Below, in pieces: positions 1 through 9,434 of a stretch of DNA of 64,000 bases. The notes under the pieces are model-generated. The model was not told the origin of the DNA and did not search any database. It worked only from the letters and a program-made list of their open reading frames with translations. The stretch is from NCBI GenBank assembly GCA_021730285.1, contig CP082962.1, positions 2,418,001 to 2,482,000 on the forward strand. The letters run 5' to 3'. The number at the start of each line of letters is the position of its first letter. Within the stretch, counting starts at the first letter, position 1. The stretch comes from Desulfovibrio sp. JY. GTDB taxonomy: Bacteria; Desulfobacterota; Desulfovibrionia; Desulfovibrionales; Desulfovibrionaceae. The position numbers were made by a program, and so were the translations under genes.

Positions 1-1484
1 ACATTCTGGCCCTTGACCAGGGCACGACCAGTTCCCGGGCCATCCTTTTCACCCGCGAAGGCGACATCAAGCAGATCGCGCAAAAGGAGTTCACCCAGAT
101 TTATCCCCAGCCGGGTTGGGTGGAGCACAACGCCAACGAAATCTTCGACACCCAGTCCTTCGTCATGGGGGAATGCCTGAGCCAGGCCGATGCCGACGCC
201 TCGGATGTGGCGGCCATCGGCATCACCAACCAGCGCGAGACCACCGTGGTTTGGGAAAAGGCCACCGGGTCCCCCATTTGCAACGCCATCGTCTGGCAGG
301 ACCGCCGCACGGCCGGCTTTTGCGACGAGCTCAAAAAACGCGGCCTGGAAGATACCTTCCGCTCCAAAACCGGCCTGGTCATCGACGCCTATTTCGCCGG
401 CACCAAGATCCGCTGGATGCTCGACAACGTCCCCGGAGCCCGGGCCAAGGCCGAAAAGGGCGAACTGCTCTTCGGCACCATCGATTCCTGGCTCATCTGG
501 AACCTGACCAAGGGCGCGGTCCACGTCACCGACACGTCCAATGCCAGCCGGACCCTGCTCTACAACATCCACACCGGCCAGTGGGACGACGAGCTGCTCG
601 ATATCATGGGCGTGCCCCGTTCCATGTTGCCCCGCGTGAGCCAGTCCTCGGAAGTGGTCGGCGAGGTGCATCCCGAATTCCTGGGCCGGGCCCTGCCCAT
701 CGCCGGCATCGCCGGCGACCAGCAGGCCGCCACCTACGGCAACGCCTGCCTGCACGAGGGCATGGCCAAAAACACCTACGGCACCGGCTGTTTCATGCTC
801 ATGAACACCGGCACGACCCCCCGCCCCAGCACCAACAACCTCCTGACCACCGTGGCCTGGGGCACGCCGTCGGGGCGCTATTACGCCCTGGAAGGCAGCG
901 TGTTCATCGCTGGCGCGGTGGTGCAGTGGCTGCGCGACGGCCTCGGCATCATCAAAAGCGCCCCCGAGGTGGAACAGCTCGCCCTGTCCGTGCCGGACAA
1001 TGGCGGCGTCTTCCTGGTGCCGGCCTTTGTCGGCCTTGGCGCGCCCCATTGGGACCAGTACGCCCGCGGCACCATGGTCGGCATCACCCGCGGCACGACC
1101 AAGGCCCATATCGCCCGGGCGGCCATCGAATCCATCGCCCTGCAGACCTACGACATCATGGGCTGCATGCAAAAGGACGCCGGCATCAAGCTGGAAACCC
1201 TGCGCGCCGACGGTGGGGCCACCCGCAACAACCTGCTCATGCAGTGCCAGGCGAACGTGCTGGGCGTGCCTGTCGAGCGGCCCAGGGTGACCGAGACCAC
1301 GGCCCTTGGCGCGGCCTATCTGGCCGGCCTGGCCGTCGGCTTCTGGCAAAGCGAGGAGGAGATCGCCGCCATGTGGCAGCTTGACCGCCGCTTCGAGCCG
1401 AACAAGTCCCCTGAAGAGCGGGAAAAGCTGATCTACGGCTGGCAGCGGGCCGTGGAACGCTGCCGCAACTGGATCGAATCCTAG
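1..1484 (+). CDS. glpK: Glycerol kinase (5' end cut by window edge)
   Basis: Phosphorylates glycerol with ATP to glycerol-3-phosphate in the cytoplasm, the first step of glycerol use. The reading frame is open from base 3 and 493 codons are visible. Since the family is about 497 residues long, only about four residues are missing. Family motifs seen in order: DQGTTSSR at the N-terminus (phosphate loop), ITNQRET (glycerol contact), [29 protein letters not shown] (catalytic Asp region), [11 protein letters not shown] and [11 protein letters not shown]. The sequence is uninterrupted and GC-rich like a core gene. A perfect terminator hairpin follows 135 bp after the stop. The Fe-ADH gene downstream is convergent, so the two are not co-transcribed. 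Identification is secure. Confidence 0.97.
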   Translation, partial: ILALDQGTTSSRAILFTREGDIKQIAQKEFTQIYPQPGWVEHNANEIFDTQSFVMGECLSQADADASDVAAIGITNQRETTVVWEKATGSPICNAIVWQDRRTAGFCDELKKRGLEDTFRSKTGLVIDAYFAGTKIRWMLDNVPGARAKAEKGELLFGTIDSWLIWNLTKGAVHVTDTSNASRTLLYNIHTGQWDDELLDIMGVPRSMLPRVSQSSEVVGEVHPEFLGRALPIAGIAGDQQAATYGNACLHEGMAKNTYGTGCFMLMNTGTTPRPSTNNLLTTVAWGTPSGRYYALEGSVFIAGAVVQWLRDGLGIIKSAPEVEQLALSVPDNGGVFLVPAFVGLGAPHWDQYARGTMVGITRGTTKAHIARAAIESIALQTYDIMGCMQKDAGIKLETLRADGGATRNNLLMQCQANVLGVPVERPRVTETTALGAAYLAGLAVGFWQSEEEIAAMWQLDRRFEPNKSPEEREKLIYGWQRAVERCRNWIES

Positions 1485-1618
1485 GAGAGAGGCCTTCCGC
1501 CGTATTGCCCTCGAAATCCCTGCCCACGCATTTCGAGGCTGCGGCGCGGAGTGAACATATTGCCCGGTCCCTGCGGTTTGCCCGAAGACGAACCGGACCG
1601 TAGGGAAAACATGCGCGC

Positions 1619-1651
1619 GGCGGCATGGCTTCGGCCATGCCGCCTTATTTT
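1619..1651 (+). terminator. Rho-independent terminator of glpK
   Basis: A perfect 11-bp stem (1619-1629 with 1634-1644) closes on a TTCG tetraloop and is followed by the T-rich stretch TTATTTT. It lies 135 bp downstream of the glpK stop. Confidence 0.9.
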
Positions 1652-1684
1652 ATGGGGAAGAGGGGAGAAATGGGGAAAGAGGAT

Positions 1685-1725
1685 GCGAGAGGGGAAACCC
1701 TTTAAAAAGGGTTCTCCCCTCTCGC
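1685..1725. repeat. GC-rich inverted repeat around CCCTTTAAAAAGGG
   Basis: The arms 1685-1700 and 1709-1725 are nearly perfect reverse complements (one extra base), with GCGAGAGGGG at the outer left and CCCCTCTCGC at the outer right. It sits between the convergent glpK and ADH genes. It could be a bidirectional terminator or a REP-like element; the role is inferred only. Confidence 0.6.
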
Positions 1726-1836
1726 GCTCTCCCCTTCCTAAATTTTATAATGGGGACATTGTCTGAGCAGGCCACTTTAAAGGCATTTCGTTTGAAAGGC
1801 ATGGGCAAGCGGCCTTTGGTGGTTGCTGTGCCGGCG

Positions 1837-1950
1837 GCTAGTGTGGCGTTCTCTAAAAAATATGACAATATTTTTTAGAGAAAAAATAATTATTTAAATA
1901 TATTATTCTCAAAATTCGTATGCACGAATTTCGAGAACGCGACACTAGCC
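1837..1950. repeat. 114-bp AT-rich element with 18-bp terminal inverted repeats
   Basis: The left end (1837-1854) and right end (1933-1950) are reverse complements with one mismatch: GGCTAGTGTGGCGTTCTC against GAGAACGCGACACTAGCC. The core is very AT-rich and holds a second hairpin (CTCTAAAAAATA near 1850 pairing with TATTTTTTAGAG near 1870). The ADH stop codon (1945-1947) lies inside the right arm, so the last codons of that gene are part of the repeat. MITE-like by architecture. No target duplication was verified. Confidence 0.6.
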
Positions 1951-3102
1951 GATGGCGGCGGTAAGGATGGCCGCCAGTTCCTCGGACGACAGTTCCACGG
2001 GGTTGCCCCGCATGCTGCTGGCCTTGGCCGCCTTTTCCACGACGAGTGGGATGTCGGCCGGGGTCAGGCCGAGCGTCCCCAGGGAGGGGGCCTGGAGGGC
2101 GCGGCAAGTTTCGGCCAGCCAATTGGATCCGTCTTCCGGCGTGGCCTCCGGCGAACCGGTGAGCAGGCGGGCGGCTTCGGCGTAGGCGGCAAGCGCGGGA
2201 GCCTTTGGGGCGCGGTCGCGAAGGGCCTTGATGTTGGCCGCCGTCACGAAGGGCAAAAGGCTCGCGCAGACAAAGCCGTGCGGCGCGCCGAAAATCCCGC
2301 CGATGGGCGCGGCGAATCCGTGCACGGCCCCGAGTTTGGCATTGGCCAGGGCCATGCCGCCCAAAAGGCTGGCCAGGGCCATGTCCTCGCGGGCGTCGAG
2401 GTCGCTGCCATCCGCGAAGGCCCGAGCGAGCCCCCGGGCGGCCCGGGGCAACCCCTCCCGGCACAGGGCGTCGGTCATGGGATTGGCCTTGCCCGAGACG
2501 AAGGACTCCAGGAGCTGGGTCAGGGCGTCGAGGCCCGTTGCCGCCGTGACGGCCGGCGGCATGGTCGCCGAAAGAAGCGGGTCCACCAGGGCGACGTCCG
2601 GGAGCATCATGGCCGAGCGCAGGCTGACCTTGACCCGGGCCTCGGGGACGGTGAGCACGGCGTTGGCCGTGGCCTCGGCTCCGGTGCCGGCTGTGGTCGG
2701 CACGGCGATGATCGGCAATGGCCGCTCGGTCAGGGGGCGGCCCTGGCCGACCACCTCCAGATAGGTGAGGATCTCGGCGGTGTTGGTCGCCAGCTCGGCC
2801 ACGGCCTTGGCCGTATCGAGGGCGCCGCCGCCGCCGATGCCGACCACCACGTCGCAGCCGGCCTCGCGGGCCAGACGCGCGCCGGCCACGGCCGTTTCCA
2901 CGGCGGGTTCCCCGGCCACGGGAAAGACGGTCACGGTCAGGCCGGCCTGGCGCAGGGCCGCAAGCAGTGCCTGGTGCCGGTCCGGGGTCGCGCCCGTGAC
3001 GACGAGCGGGGCGTGGCCGCTTGCCGCGACGAGCGTGGGGAGTTGTCCGGCCGTGTCGCGGCCGAAGACGACCTTGCCCGGGGTTTGGAATGTAAAGTTC
3101 AT
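1945..3102 (-). CDS. Iron-type alcohol dehydrogenase
   Basis: Cytoplasmic NAD(P)-dependent dehydrogenase of the group III (Fe-ADH) family, 385 residues, the normal length. Visible motifs are the nucleotide-binding GIGGGGALDTAKA around residue 95 and the C-terminal metal region with two His residues (AVHGFAAP and GAPHGF). The usual DALTH metal-ligand segment reads DALTQ here, so the canonical His is Gln. I recall the same variant in some Fe-ADH subgroups, so the enzyme is not necessarily dead. With glpK next door a 1,3-propanediol or other short-chain alcohol role is tempting, but the genes are convergent and the substrate is unknown. The 3' end lies inside an inverted-repeat element. Confidence 0.88.
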   Translation of the reverse strand: MNFTFQTPGKVVFGRDTAGQLPTLVAASGHAPLVVTGATPDRHQALLAALRQAGLTVTVFPVAGEPAVETAVAGARLAREAGCDVVVGIGGGGALDTAKAVAELATNTAEILTYLEVVGQGRPLTERPLPIIAVPTTAGTGAEATANAVLTVPEARVKVSLRSAMMLPDVALVDPLLSATMPPAVTAATGLDALTQLLESFVSGKANPMTDALCREGLPRAARGLARAFADGSDLDAREDMALASLLGGMALANAKLGAVHGFAAPIGGIFGAPHGFVCASLLPFVTAANIKALRDRAPKAPALAAYAEAARLLTGSPEATPEDGSNWLAETCRALQAPSLGTLGLTPADIPLVVEKAAKASSMRGNPVELSSEELAAILTAAIG

Positions 3103-3298
3103 AAGCCACTATGGCTCGGCCCGGGCCATGGCGCAAGAGAGCAGGGACCGGTTTCGGCAAGGCGGTGCAGCGGGGAAAAAGGCCGCTCTGCTTGCCGCGC
3201 CGGGAAAAGCGTCGTAAGAATGGCATAACCCTGAAAACGGGCTGTCCAAAAAATCGTATGATAATTTTTAAAATTGCAGCAGGTTAAAGGAGCGGGAA

Positions 3299-3667
3299 AT
3301 GTCGAAGACACTGCTTGTCGCCAAAAACGTTGCGCAGGGAAACATTCTGGCGGACACGATAAAGGGGCAGACCTATGAGGTCGATGTCGTGCATTCCGTC
3401 GAAGAGGCGGTGGCGATTTTCAAAAGAGAGCCCTTCGACGCGATCGTGCTGGATGTTTCCTTCGAAGCGGATGCCGAAGCCGCGGTCAAGCGCGTCAGGG
3501 AAAGCGCCGCCGCCGCGTCGGAGAAGAGAACCCCTCTGATCGTCGTGACCAAGAGCTTTAGCGAAAGCTCCTTTCTGCTCGATTCGGGCGAAGTGGACGT
3601 CTTGCTGGAATACCCGGCCCATGTGGAGCAGTTGCGGCAGGTGGTCGAACAATTCGTCGGCTGTTGA
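3299..3667 (+). CDS. Degenerate response-regulator receiver protein
   Basis: A 122-residue single-domain protein with CheY-like spacing: a beta strand ending at TLLVAKN, a buried DAIVLDV strand carrying Asp52 at the phospho-acceptor position, and a later LIVVTKS strand with the switch Thr. The acidic pair after strand 1 is absent, and the conserved Lys near the end is replaced (VLLEYPAH). It is therefore probably a pseudo-receiver that binds partners without normal phosphorylation. A good AAAGGAG ribosome site precedes the ATG. It lies 183 bp upstream of cheV in the same direction, suggesting a chemotaxis or signalling role. Fold assignment is moderately sure, function is not. Confidence 0.7.
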   Translation: MSKTLLVAKNVAQGNILADTIKGQTYEVDVVHSVEEAVAIFKREPFDAIVLDVSFEADAEAAVKRVRESAAAASEKRTPLIVVTKSFSESSFLLDSGEVDVLLEYPAHVEQLRQVVEQFVGC

Positions 3668-3850
3668 GACGACATCCCGCAAGGCCTTGACACGCGACTT
3701 TCCTTGATGTGATCGTCAAAGCGGCCGTAGAGGAGGCGTCCTCCCCGCAGCTGCGCCCACGGCACGTTTTCATGCGTTCACGCCTATCCGGTTCGTCAGG
3801 CGGACCCGGCATCATAACTGTGTTTCCTTTCACCTTGCGAAGGACGGTCA

Positions 3851-4840
3851 ATGAGCAGCGAGCAGCACTTGGCGCTTACCGAAGTGGGCACGAACGAAGT
3901 CGAAATCATGTGTTTTTATATCGACATCCATTCCGGAGAATCCGTCTACAGAGCCTATTACGGCATCAACGTGGCCAAGGTGCTCAAGATCACCAGGCTT
4001 CCCGAGCAGGTCATGCGTCCGCCGCTCGCCAGCCACGCCTCGGTGTACGGCGCCTTTCACTTCAAGGACCGGGACAAGGTGGTGCCGGTGGTGGCCCTGG
4101 CCCGTTATCTGGAGCAACCTCAGGTCGAAAGCGACACGCAAAAGTTGATCATCACCGAATTCAATCAGGTGATGACCGCCTTTCTGGTCTCCGGCATCAC
4201 CCGTATCTACCGCTTGAGCTGGGCCGATGTGGAAAAACCGGACAAATACATCAATGAATACTCCCACAATGCCTTTACGGGGCTGGTGAACCTGGAAGGG
4301 CATATCGTCTTCATCCTTGACCTGGAAAAGGTCGTCATCGAATTGAACCCGGATTCCGGCAAGGATTTTTTCGGCGTCGCCAACGCCATCAAGGCCGACC
4401 ACAGCATCCATGTGCTGCACGTGGACGATCAGGCCATCGTGCGGCGCATGGTCAAGCGCGCCCTGGAGCAGGACGAATCGTTCACCGTGGAGTCGGCCGA
4501 CAGCGGCCAGGAAGCCCTGGCCATGCTCCAGGACAAGCTGACCGAGGCCAAGGAAAAGGGCTGCGCCGTGACGGATCTGGTCAATGTGGTGGTTTCCGAC
4601 GTGGAGATGCCGGTCATGGATGGCTATACCCTGTGCCGCTCCATCAAGGACAACCCGGAACTGGCCCGCCTGCCGGTGTACCTGTTTTCCTCGCTTATTA
4701 CCGAGGAAACCCTGCACAAGGGCCAGTCCGTGAAGGCCGACGGCCAGTTTCCCAAGCCCCAGACCGAGGTGATGGCCCGGGAAATCCTGGCTGACCTGGC
4801 CCGCAAGTGCATCGAGGGCCCGGTTGCCGGCGCGGCCTGA
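3851..4840 (+). CDS. cheV: Chemotaxis coupling protein CheV (CheW-REC fusion)
   Basis: Couples chemoreceptors to CheA and can be phosphorylated for adaptation. 329 residues. Residues of about 15-165 form a CheW-like domain (CFYIDIHSGE, YYGINVAKVLKI, LEGHIVFILDLEK). Residues of about 185-320 form a receiver domain with the acidic VDDQ, phospho-Asp250 in VVVSDVEMPVMDGY, a SS switch in YLFSSL and the conserved Lys in FPKPQ. The order and length are those of CheV. It is preceded by the degenerate receiver gene, possibly co-transcribed. An IS3-type remnant abuts its 3' end. Confidence 0.92.
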   Translation: MSSEQHLALTEVGTNEVEIMCFYIDIHSGESVYRAYYGINVAKVLKITRLPEQVMRPPLASHASVYGAFHFKDRDKVVPVVALARYLEQPQVESDTQKLIITEFNQVMTAFLVSGITRIYRLSWADVEKPDKYINEYSHNAFTGLVNLEGHIVFILDLEKVVIELNPDSGKDFFGVANAIKADHSIHVLHVDDQAIVRRMVKRALEQDESFTVESADSGQEALAMLQDKLTEAKEKGCAVTDLVNVVVSDVEMPVMDGYTLCRSIKDNPELARLPVYLFSSLITEETLHKGQSVKADGQFPKPQTEVMAREILADLARKCIEGPVAGAA

Positions 4841-4848
4841 GGCCGCCA

Positions 4849-4960
4849 ACTCCTCGGACAGGTTTGGCCTTGAACTCCGCTGGGAACTTCCGTCGCGTGG
4901 ACATCGAAAACCGTCCTCATCGCTTGAGGACTATAGCGTAACGGACTGTCCAAATCCCAG
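4849..4960 (-). pseudogene. Remnant of an IS3-type transposase OrfA start
   Basis: On the minus strand an ATG at 4902-4904 starts MSTRRKFPAEFKAK, the typical N-terminus of an OrfA transposase (HTH subunit). Similarity stops after about 14 residues and the frame runs on antisense to cheV. The sequence upstream (to about 4960) could be the element's left end. This is debris only, with no functional product. Confidence 0.6.
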
Positions 4961-5225
4961 GAGACTCCCGGCAACTCTTTTGGGGAAGATTACAGAGCCT
5001 CAGGAGCGGAGGTTCATCTTTTTGCGTTTATCGTTCGGACAAGCATCCGGGCTTCGCTCCAGGACAGTGGCCTGAGCGCTCGTCTCCAAACCAACCCTCT
5101 CATGCTCCAGGCTCGCTTGCCCTCCCCTCAACCGCGCTCCAGTCCGGGCGGTTTTCCCCGAGCCTTCGCAGGATCCGGCCCCCGATCGCAACAACCCATA
5201 TAGTGGCAGCCCAACCGATCTTCCT
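4961..5225. other. Intergenic stretch without a recognised gene
   Basis: An 83-codon minus-strand frame (5000-5251) runs through here, but it has no ribosome site, overlaps the end of the AraC gene and has no fold I recognise. I regard it as decayed mobile DNA. Confidence 0.4.
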
Positions 5226-6116
5226 TCAAAATATGACCGCGTTGCTTGCACGCCATCTGGCAGCGTCCGCAGCAGGGGATGTCTTGAAAAAGCGTTTGTA
5301 TTCCCGGCTGAACTGCGACGGGCTTACATAGCCTACACGAGAGGCCGCCAGCGCTACGCCAATACCGTCGGCTACCAGCAACATACGGGCCTTATGCAGC
5401 CGAAGGGCTTTCATGTACTGCATCGGTGATGTGGCTGTTACAGCTTTGAAATGGCGATGCAGGGTTGCCGGGCTCATGCCCGCCTGGCTGGCCAGCTCGT
5501 CGATTTCCAAGGGCGTGGTGTAATTCGCGTGCATGTGACGGAGAAGATCGGCGATGCGCGCGAAATCGCCATGACGGGAGGCCAGGGCTCGCAACAGCCC
5601 GCCCTGCGCGTCAAGAAGGACGCGATATAACAACTCCCTGGCCAAGGCCGGGGCAAGAACGCGGCTGTCCATGGGCGAAGCCAGGGCCCGCACGAAGCGG
5701 GTTGCAGCTTCGCGAACCTCCGCGGTCAGGGGTGTCGGCGCGATGCCGCCCTTGGGCAAGGGAAACGCGCGAGGTTCGTTGTCGCCCATGGCCAACAGCA
5801 GCTCGGCGACCATGGCGGCGTCAACATCCAGGCGCATGGAAATCATCGGCTCCCGCGGGCTGGCGATGACCTCGCATTCGGCGGGAAGCGGCACGGCCAA
5901 AACCAGATAGTTGTCGGCATCGTATCCGTAGACTTCAGGCCCGAGATACCCACGCTTGCGCCCCTGCCCCAAAATGACCACGCCGGGCTGGTAGATGGCC
6001 GGGGCGCGGGGCTGCGACCGGCTATGACGCAAAAAGGTGACCCCTGGCAACGCGCTCGGGGACTCGCCTTCCCGAACGGCCAGGCTCGCCATGATATTCT
6101 TCAATTCTTCTGGCAT
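5226..6116 (-). CDS. AraC-family transcriptional regulator
   Basis: 296 residues from the chosen ATG. The N-terminal half resembles the AraC_N cupin domain (QPGVVILGQGRKRGYLG, then PLPAECEVIASP). The C-terminal 100 residues hold two helix-turn-helix units (IDELASQAGMSPATLHRHF and VALAASRVGYVSPSQFSREYKRFF). The frame stays open to 6389 with other ATGs at 6245 and 6260, but the start at 6116 gives the usual family length and none of the alternatives has a clear ribosome site. It is divergent from the NmrA-like oxidoreductase at 6404, the normal layout for a regulator controlling its neighbour; the inducer is unknown. Confidence 0.85.
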   Translation of the reverse strand: MPEELKNIMASLAVREGESPSALPGVTFLRHSRSQPRAPAIYQPGVVILGQGRKRGYLGPEVYGYDADNYLVLAVPLPAECEVIASPREPMISMRLDVDAAMVAELLLAMGDNEPRAFPLPKGGIAPTPLTAEVREAATRFVRALASPMDSRVLAPALARELLYRVLLDAQGGLLRALASRHGDFARIADLLRHMHANYTTPLEIDELASQAGMSPATLHRHFKAVTATSPMQYMKALRLHKARMLLVADGIGVALAASRVGYVSPSQFSREYKRFFKTSPAADAARWRASNAVIF

Positions 6117-6403
6117 ATTCTGTTGTTGTCTGGTCCGCTCATAGCATGGTGGCTTTGCCATACAATCCGATAGCAGTTTGTCGACCTGAGAGGAATAGGC
6201 ATGAGATTGCCGTAATCCGGCATCGTCAACCACCCCAGGCGCCATTATCTGCTCGGACATGAAAACACGATCCGAAAATGGCTTCCTGTCGACGGCAGAT
6301 CTTCTCCGTCCCGGCGGGGAGTGGGAAGCGCGGGAGGCGCTGGCAAACGTCCGAGCCGGCGCCATGAACCGCACGAACATCGGGCACACCCGGAGCGATC
6401 CTC

Positions 6404-7309
6404 ATGGCGAAGCGTAATTATGTTGTTACAGGGGCGACCAGCCGGACGGGCAGCATTGTGTCGAGGGCCTTGCTGGAGGGGGGAGCCCAGGTGCGCGTGC
6501 TCGGCCGCAGCGCCGAACGCCTGGAGCCGCTTGCGCGGTTGGGAGCCGAAGTCCGTATCGTCGAACCCTTGGACGCCGAGGCCCTCACCGCGGCCTTTGT
6601 CGGGGCCGATGCGGCCTATGTCATGTTGCAACCCAATTATATCCCTGACCATCCGGACTTTCGGGGATACCAGGATACACTCGTGGACAACCTCGGCATG
6701 GCCCTGGAGCGATCCGGCGTATCCCATGCGGTGGGGCTCAGCAGCTGGGGCGCGGAGATGCCCGCAGGAAACGGTCCCGTGGCTGGGTTGCACCGACTGG
6801 AAGAGCGCCTTGGGCAAATTGCGGGACTCAATTTCCTGGCCCTGCGCGCTGGTTATTTCATGGAAAACCTCTTTTCCCTCCATCTCGAAGGCGGCGCGCT
6901 GGCAGGCCCGTTTCGGCCCGAAATCAAGCTTCCGTTCGTGGCCACGCGCGATGTGGGCGAGGCGGCGGCCAATGTCTTGCAGTCCTTGGATTTTACAGGA
7001 AAAACATATCGGGAGATTAAAGGACCGCACCCACGCAGCATGCTTGAAACAGCGGCCATGCTTGGAAAAGCGCTTGGAGGTCCCCTGGTGCCCTACGTCA
7101 TGGAGTCGCTGGAAACGTTTCGGCAACAGTTGGTCCAGGCCGGCTGTTCCGAAAGTATTACCACGTTGATGCTCGAGGTGGTTGAAGGCATCAATTCCGG
7201 CCGGCTGCACGCGCTGTGGCCCCATTCGCCCGAAGACGCCAAGCGGATGGACCTGGAAACATTCATCCGGGAACAATGGGTCGCGCGGCTCAAGCCCGAG
7301 ATGCAATAA
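6404..7309 (+). CDS. NmrA-like NAD(P)-binding oxidoreductase (atypical SDR)
   Basis: 301 residues. The Rossmann fingerprint VVTGATSRTGS lies near the N-terminus, followed by RVLGRSAERLEPL and an acidic strand end. It keeps the atypical-SDR layout (VGLSSWGAE, then LRAGYFMENL around residue 150) without the classical YxxxK catalytic pair, as in NmrA/QOR2-type proteins that sense NAD(P) or reduce quinones. Divergent from the AraC gene, so probably its target. The product's substrate cannot be told from sequence. Confidence 0.82.
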   Translation: MAKRNYVVTGATSRTGSIVSRALLEGGAQVRVLGRSAERLEPLARLGAEVRIVEPLDAEALTAAFVGADAAYVMLQPNYIPDHPDFRGYQDTLVDNLGMALERSGVSHAVGLSSWGAEMPAGNGPVAGLHRLEERLGQIAGLNFLALRAGYFMENLFSLHLEGGALAGPFRPEIKLPFVATRDVGEAAANVLQSLDFTGKTYREIKGPHPRSMLETAAMLGKALGGPLVPYVMESLETFRQQLVQAGCSESITTLMLEVVEGINSGRLHALWPHSPEDAKRMDLETFIREQWVARLKPEMQ

Positions 7310-7325
7310 CGCTTGTTTGATGCCC

Positions 7326-7352
7326 CCCGGGGGTGGTCGGCCCACCCCCGGG
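7326..7352 (+). terminator. Strong GC hairpin after the oxidoreductase gene
   Basis: An 11-bp perfect stem (CCCGGGGGTGG at 7326-7336 with its complement at 7342-7352, 5-base loop) starts 17 bp after the stop codon. No T-run follows, so it may act as an RNA-stabilising 3' end rather than a classical terminator. The rest of the gap up to 7625 shows nothing recognisable. Confidence 0.5.
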
Positions 7353-7625
7353 AGTGCAAGGGAAACGCATCGTCCCGATGGAGATGGCCCTGGCCAAGGC
7401 GTCGTATCAGGCGATTGCAGCGGCCGCGATGCGGCGCACGACGCCACCGAGGAACGGGCCGGAGAGCATGCCCCGGCGTTCGATCTTTTTAGGACAGGCT
7501 GCAAGGCGCTTGCTGCGGAACCATCAACCGGGGGCGCTTACGCAGTTTTCGGGATATTTTCCCAGAAAGCTGTGTTGATCGAAACACTAATGGACCGAGG
7601 GAACATTTCTGATCACGATGAGCCT

Positions 7626-9020
7626 TTATCCACAACTTTTAAATTGCGCCTGGACCTTCGTTATCTCCATTGCGCATTGCTTTTTGAAATCCCCTTCCGC
7701 GTCATCCTGCCCCATGCATTGGAGCAACCCCATACTCCACAAACAATCACCGCAAGGTACCGTCTCGCCGTAGCAATCATTTTCGAAATCGATGGAATCG
7801 ATATCCTCACACGGATAGACGTTGCAGCCTGGGCAATGGGGATATCTTCCCCGCAAAACATCGGATCGAAACTGTTTGTATTCCTGGCTATTCCACACAT
7901 CCAGTATGGATTCGCGCGACAAATCTCCAAAAACGCGTTGCGCAACCTGCTTTCTTCGTCCATACAGATTACAGCTAAAGCTTCTCCACAGAAAATGGCA
8001 CGGGGAAACCTTTCCGTCCCAGGCAATAAACATCCCGCCCTGCTTGACGCCGACACATGCATGCGCGGTCAAGGGGCGCAGGGCAGGAAGGACAAGACGA
8101 AGACCGACGCTGGCGGCAATCTCCTCTGCCTCTTGAAATACTTCCTCCGCTTGATGCAGTTCCTCCCCCTCAATAAGATTTCCTATATGAAAAGGAATAT
8201 CATTTTGGCATGCCTGGGTGGATATGGACTGGACCAATTCTATCAATTTTATTTCATCAGGCGTCTTCTTGTATTTCCAGAGCACCTTGAAATACTGACT
8301 GAGATCGATTCCCTGTTGCCGCGCTCTTGCAAGCCAATTCCTATAAAATATCTCCCCGGATTCCGTATTCATCCCAAATATTGGTTGATCCGCCATGGCG
8401 CTGCCAAACGGCAAAATATGGGAGACGATGAGGTGCGTTACGCCTCGTGAGGCGAGCCACCGCACCAACGAAGGCAGTTCATGCAGGTTCTCGCGCATGA
8501 CGACGAATTCCGCGCCGACTTCCAGCGCGCTTCCAATGCGCTCCTTGCGCACGTTGGCCAGGACATCAAGAGCGCGTTCCACACGTCCCAGACTCCCACC
8601 GCTTCGCACAGCGCGGAACAATTTCGGAGAAGTCGCATCCACGGAGAGAAATATTTTGTCCAACCCGACCCGGGCGAGCGAACGTGCCCTCGTCGCGTCG
8701 AGCAGATGCCCGTTGGATTGAAATCCAACCCAGCTTGCGGCGGGCATGGATTGTTTGGCGACCCGGATAAAGTCCTCAAGGTTGGGATGCAGGAGCGGTT
8801 CGCCAATACCGTTCAAGATGAGGGCATCGAGAAAGGGGAAGGCCGGCCCAAGCGATTCGAAAACCGCTGGAGTCATGTCCCCCTCAGGACTTTTCGTCGG
8901 ACCGGAATACTTCACGCACATCGGACAATGCAAATTGCATCTGGAAGTTACTTCCACAAAGAGACGTGATGGCTGCGGCAGAAGGGCGCATTCCATGTCG
9001 GACGGCGAAATACCAATCAT
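7626..9020 (-). CDS. Radical SAM/SPASM protein, possible metalloenzyme maturase
   Basis: 464 residues. The radical-SAM cluster motif CNLHCPMC lies near residue 35, followed by the SAM-binding GIGEPLLHP. The C-terminal third is rich in Cys: CVGVKQGG, SPCHFLW, the SPASM-like CPGCNVYPCED, then CYGETVPCGDCLWSMGLLQC. The terminal CGDCLWSxGxxxC is what I remember from radical SAM proteins that mature metal enzymes, which makes that the favoured role. I chose the ATG at 9020 because GAGG stands 9 bases upstream; the frame is open further upstream without a ribosome site. It stands alone, with no obvious target peptide or enzyme next to it. The precise reaction is unknown. Confidence 0.82.
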   Translation of the reverse strand: MIGISPSDMECALLPQPSRLFVEVTSRCNLHCPMCVKYSGPTKSPEGDMTPAVFESLGPAFPFLDALILNGIGEPLLHPNLEDFIRVAKQSMPAASWVGFQSNGHLLDATRARSLARVGLDKIFLSVDATSPKLFRAVRSGGSLGRVERALDVLANVRKERIGSALEVGAEFVVMRENLHELPSLVRWLASRGVTHLIVSHILPFGSAMADQPIFGMNTESGEIFYRNWLARARQQGIDLSQYFKVLWKYKKTPDEIKLIELVQSISTQACQNDIPFHIGNLIEGEELHQAEEVFQEAEEIAASVGLRLVLPALRPLTAHACVGVKQGGMFIAWDGKVSPCHFLWRSFSCNLYGRRKQVAQRVFGDLSRESILDVWNSQEYKQFRSDVLRGRYPHCPGCNVYPCEDIDSIDFENDCYGETVPCGDCLWSMGLLQCMGQDDAEGDFKKQCAMEITKVQAQFKSCG

Positions 9021-9434
9021 GTTCCATCCTCGAGTGAAGCCTTGCGGTCGAAAGCAAGGGACTACCGGACCCAAGAACCATGCAATGCGGCAGCGATCGT
9101 CAAGCAGGACGAAGAAGCCCTTGAAGGGCTTGGGCAAAACCAATGCTCCCGTCCGGCGCAAGTGAGGCATCCTCCCCTTTTATGCGCGCTATAGCATACC
9201 GAGAGACAGCTTGAAAAGCGGGATCACCTCGCCACAATCCATTGGAAATAAAGACAATTGCATGGCAAACGCACGGCGCTACGTCAATCGAACGGAGGCG
9301 CTTTCCGTGGCTTTTCGGGGGGCAACACGCGCAAGGTCCTGCAACATCCATGGCGCTGCGGGAGTGCCGCGTCCGCCTGTTCCTTGCCGTACGATGCAAA
9401 GAGTCACGCCGGATGCCGCACCCATGATGCGGTA

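Noticed and set aside
1685-1725. Palindrome as a promoter operator
   Set aside because: It lies between two convergent stop codons, where a terminator or REP role is more likely.
5000-5251. 83-codon minus-strand frame
   Set aside because: It overlaps the AraC stop, has no ribosome site and is mostly low-complexity; treated as debris.
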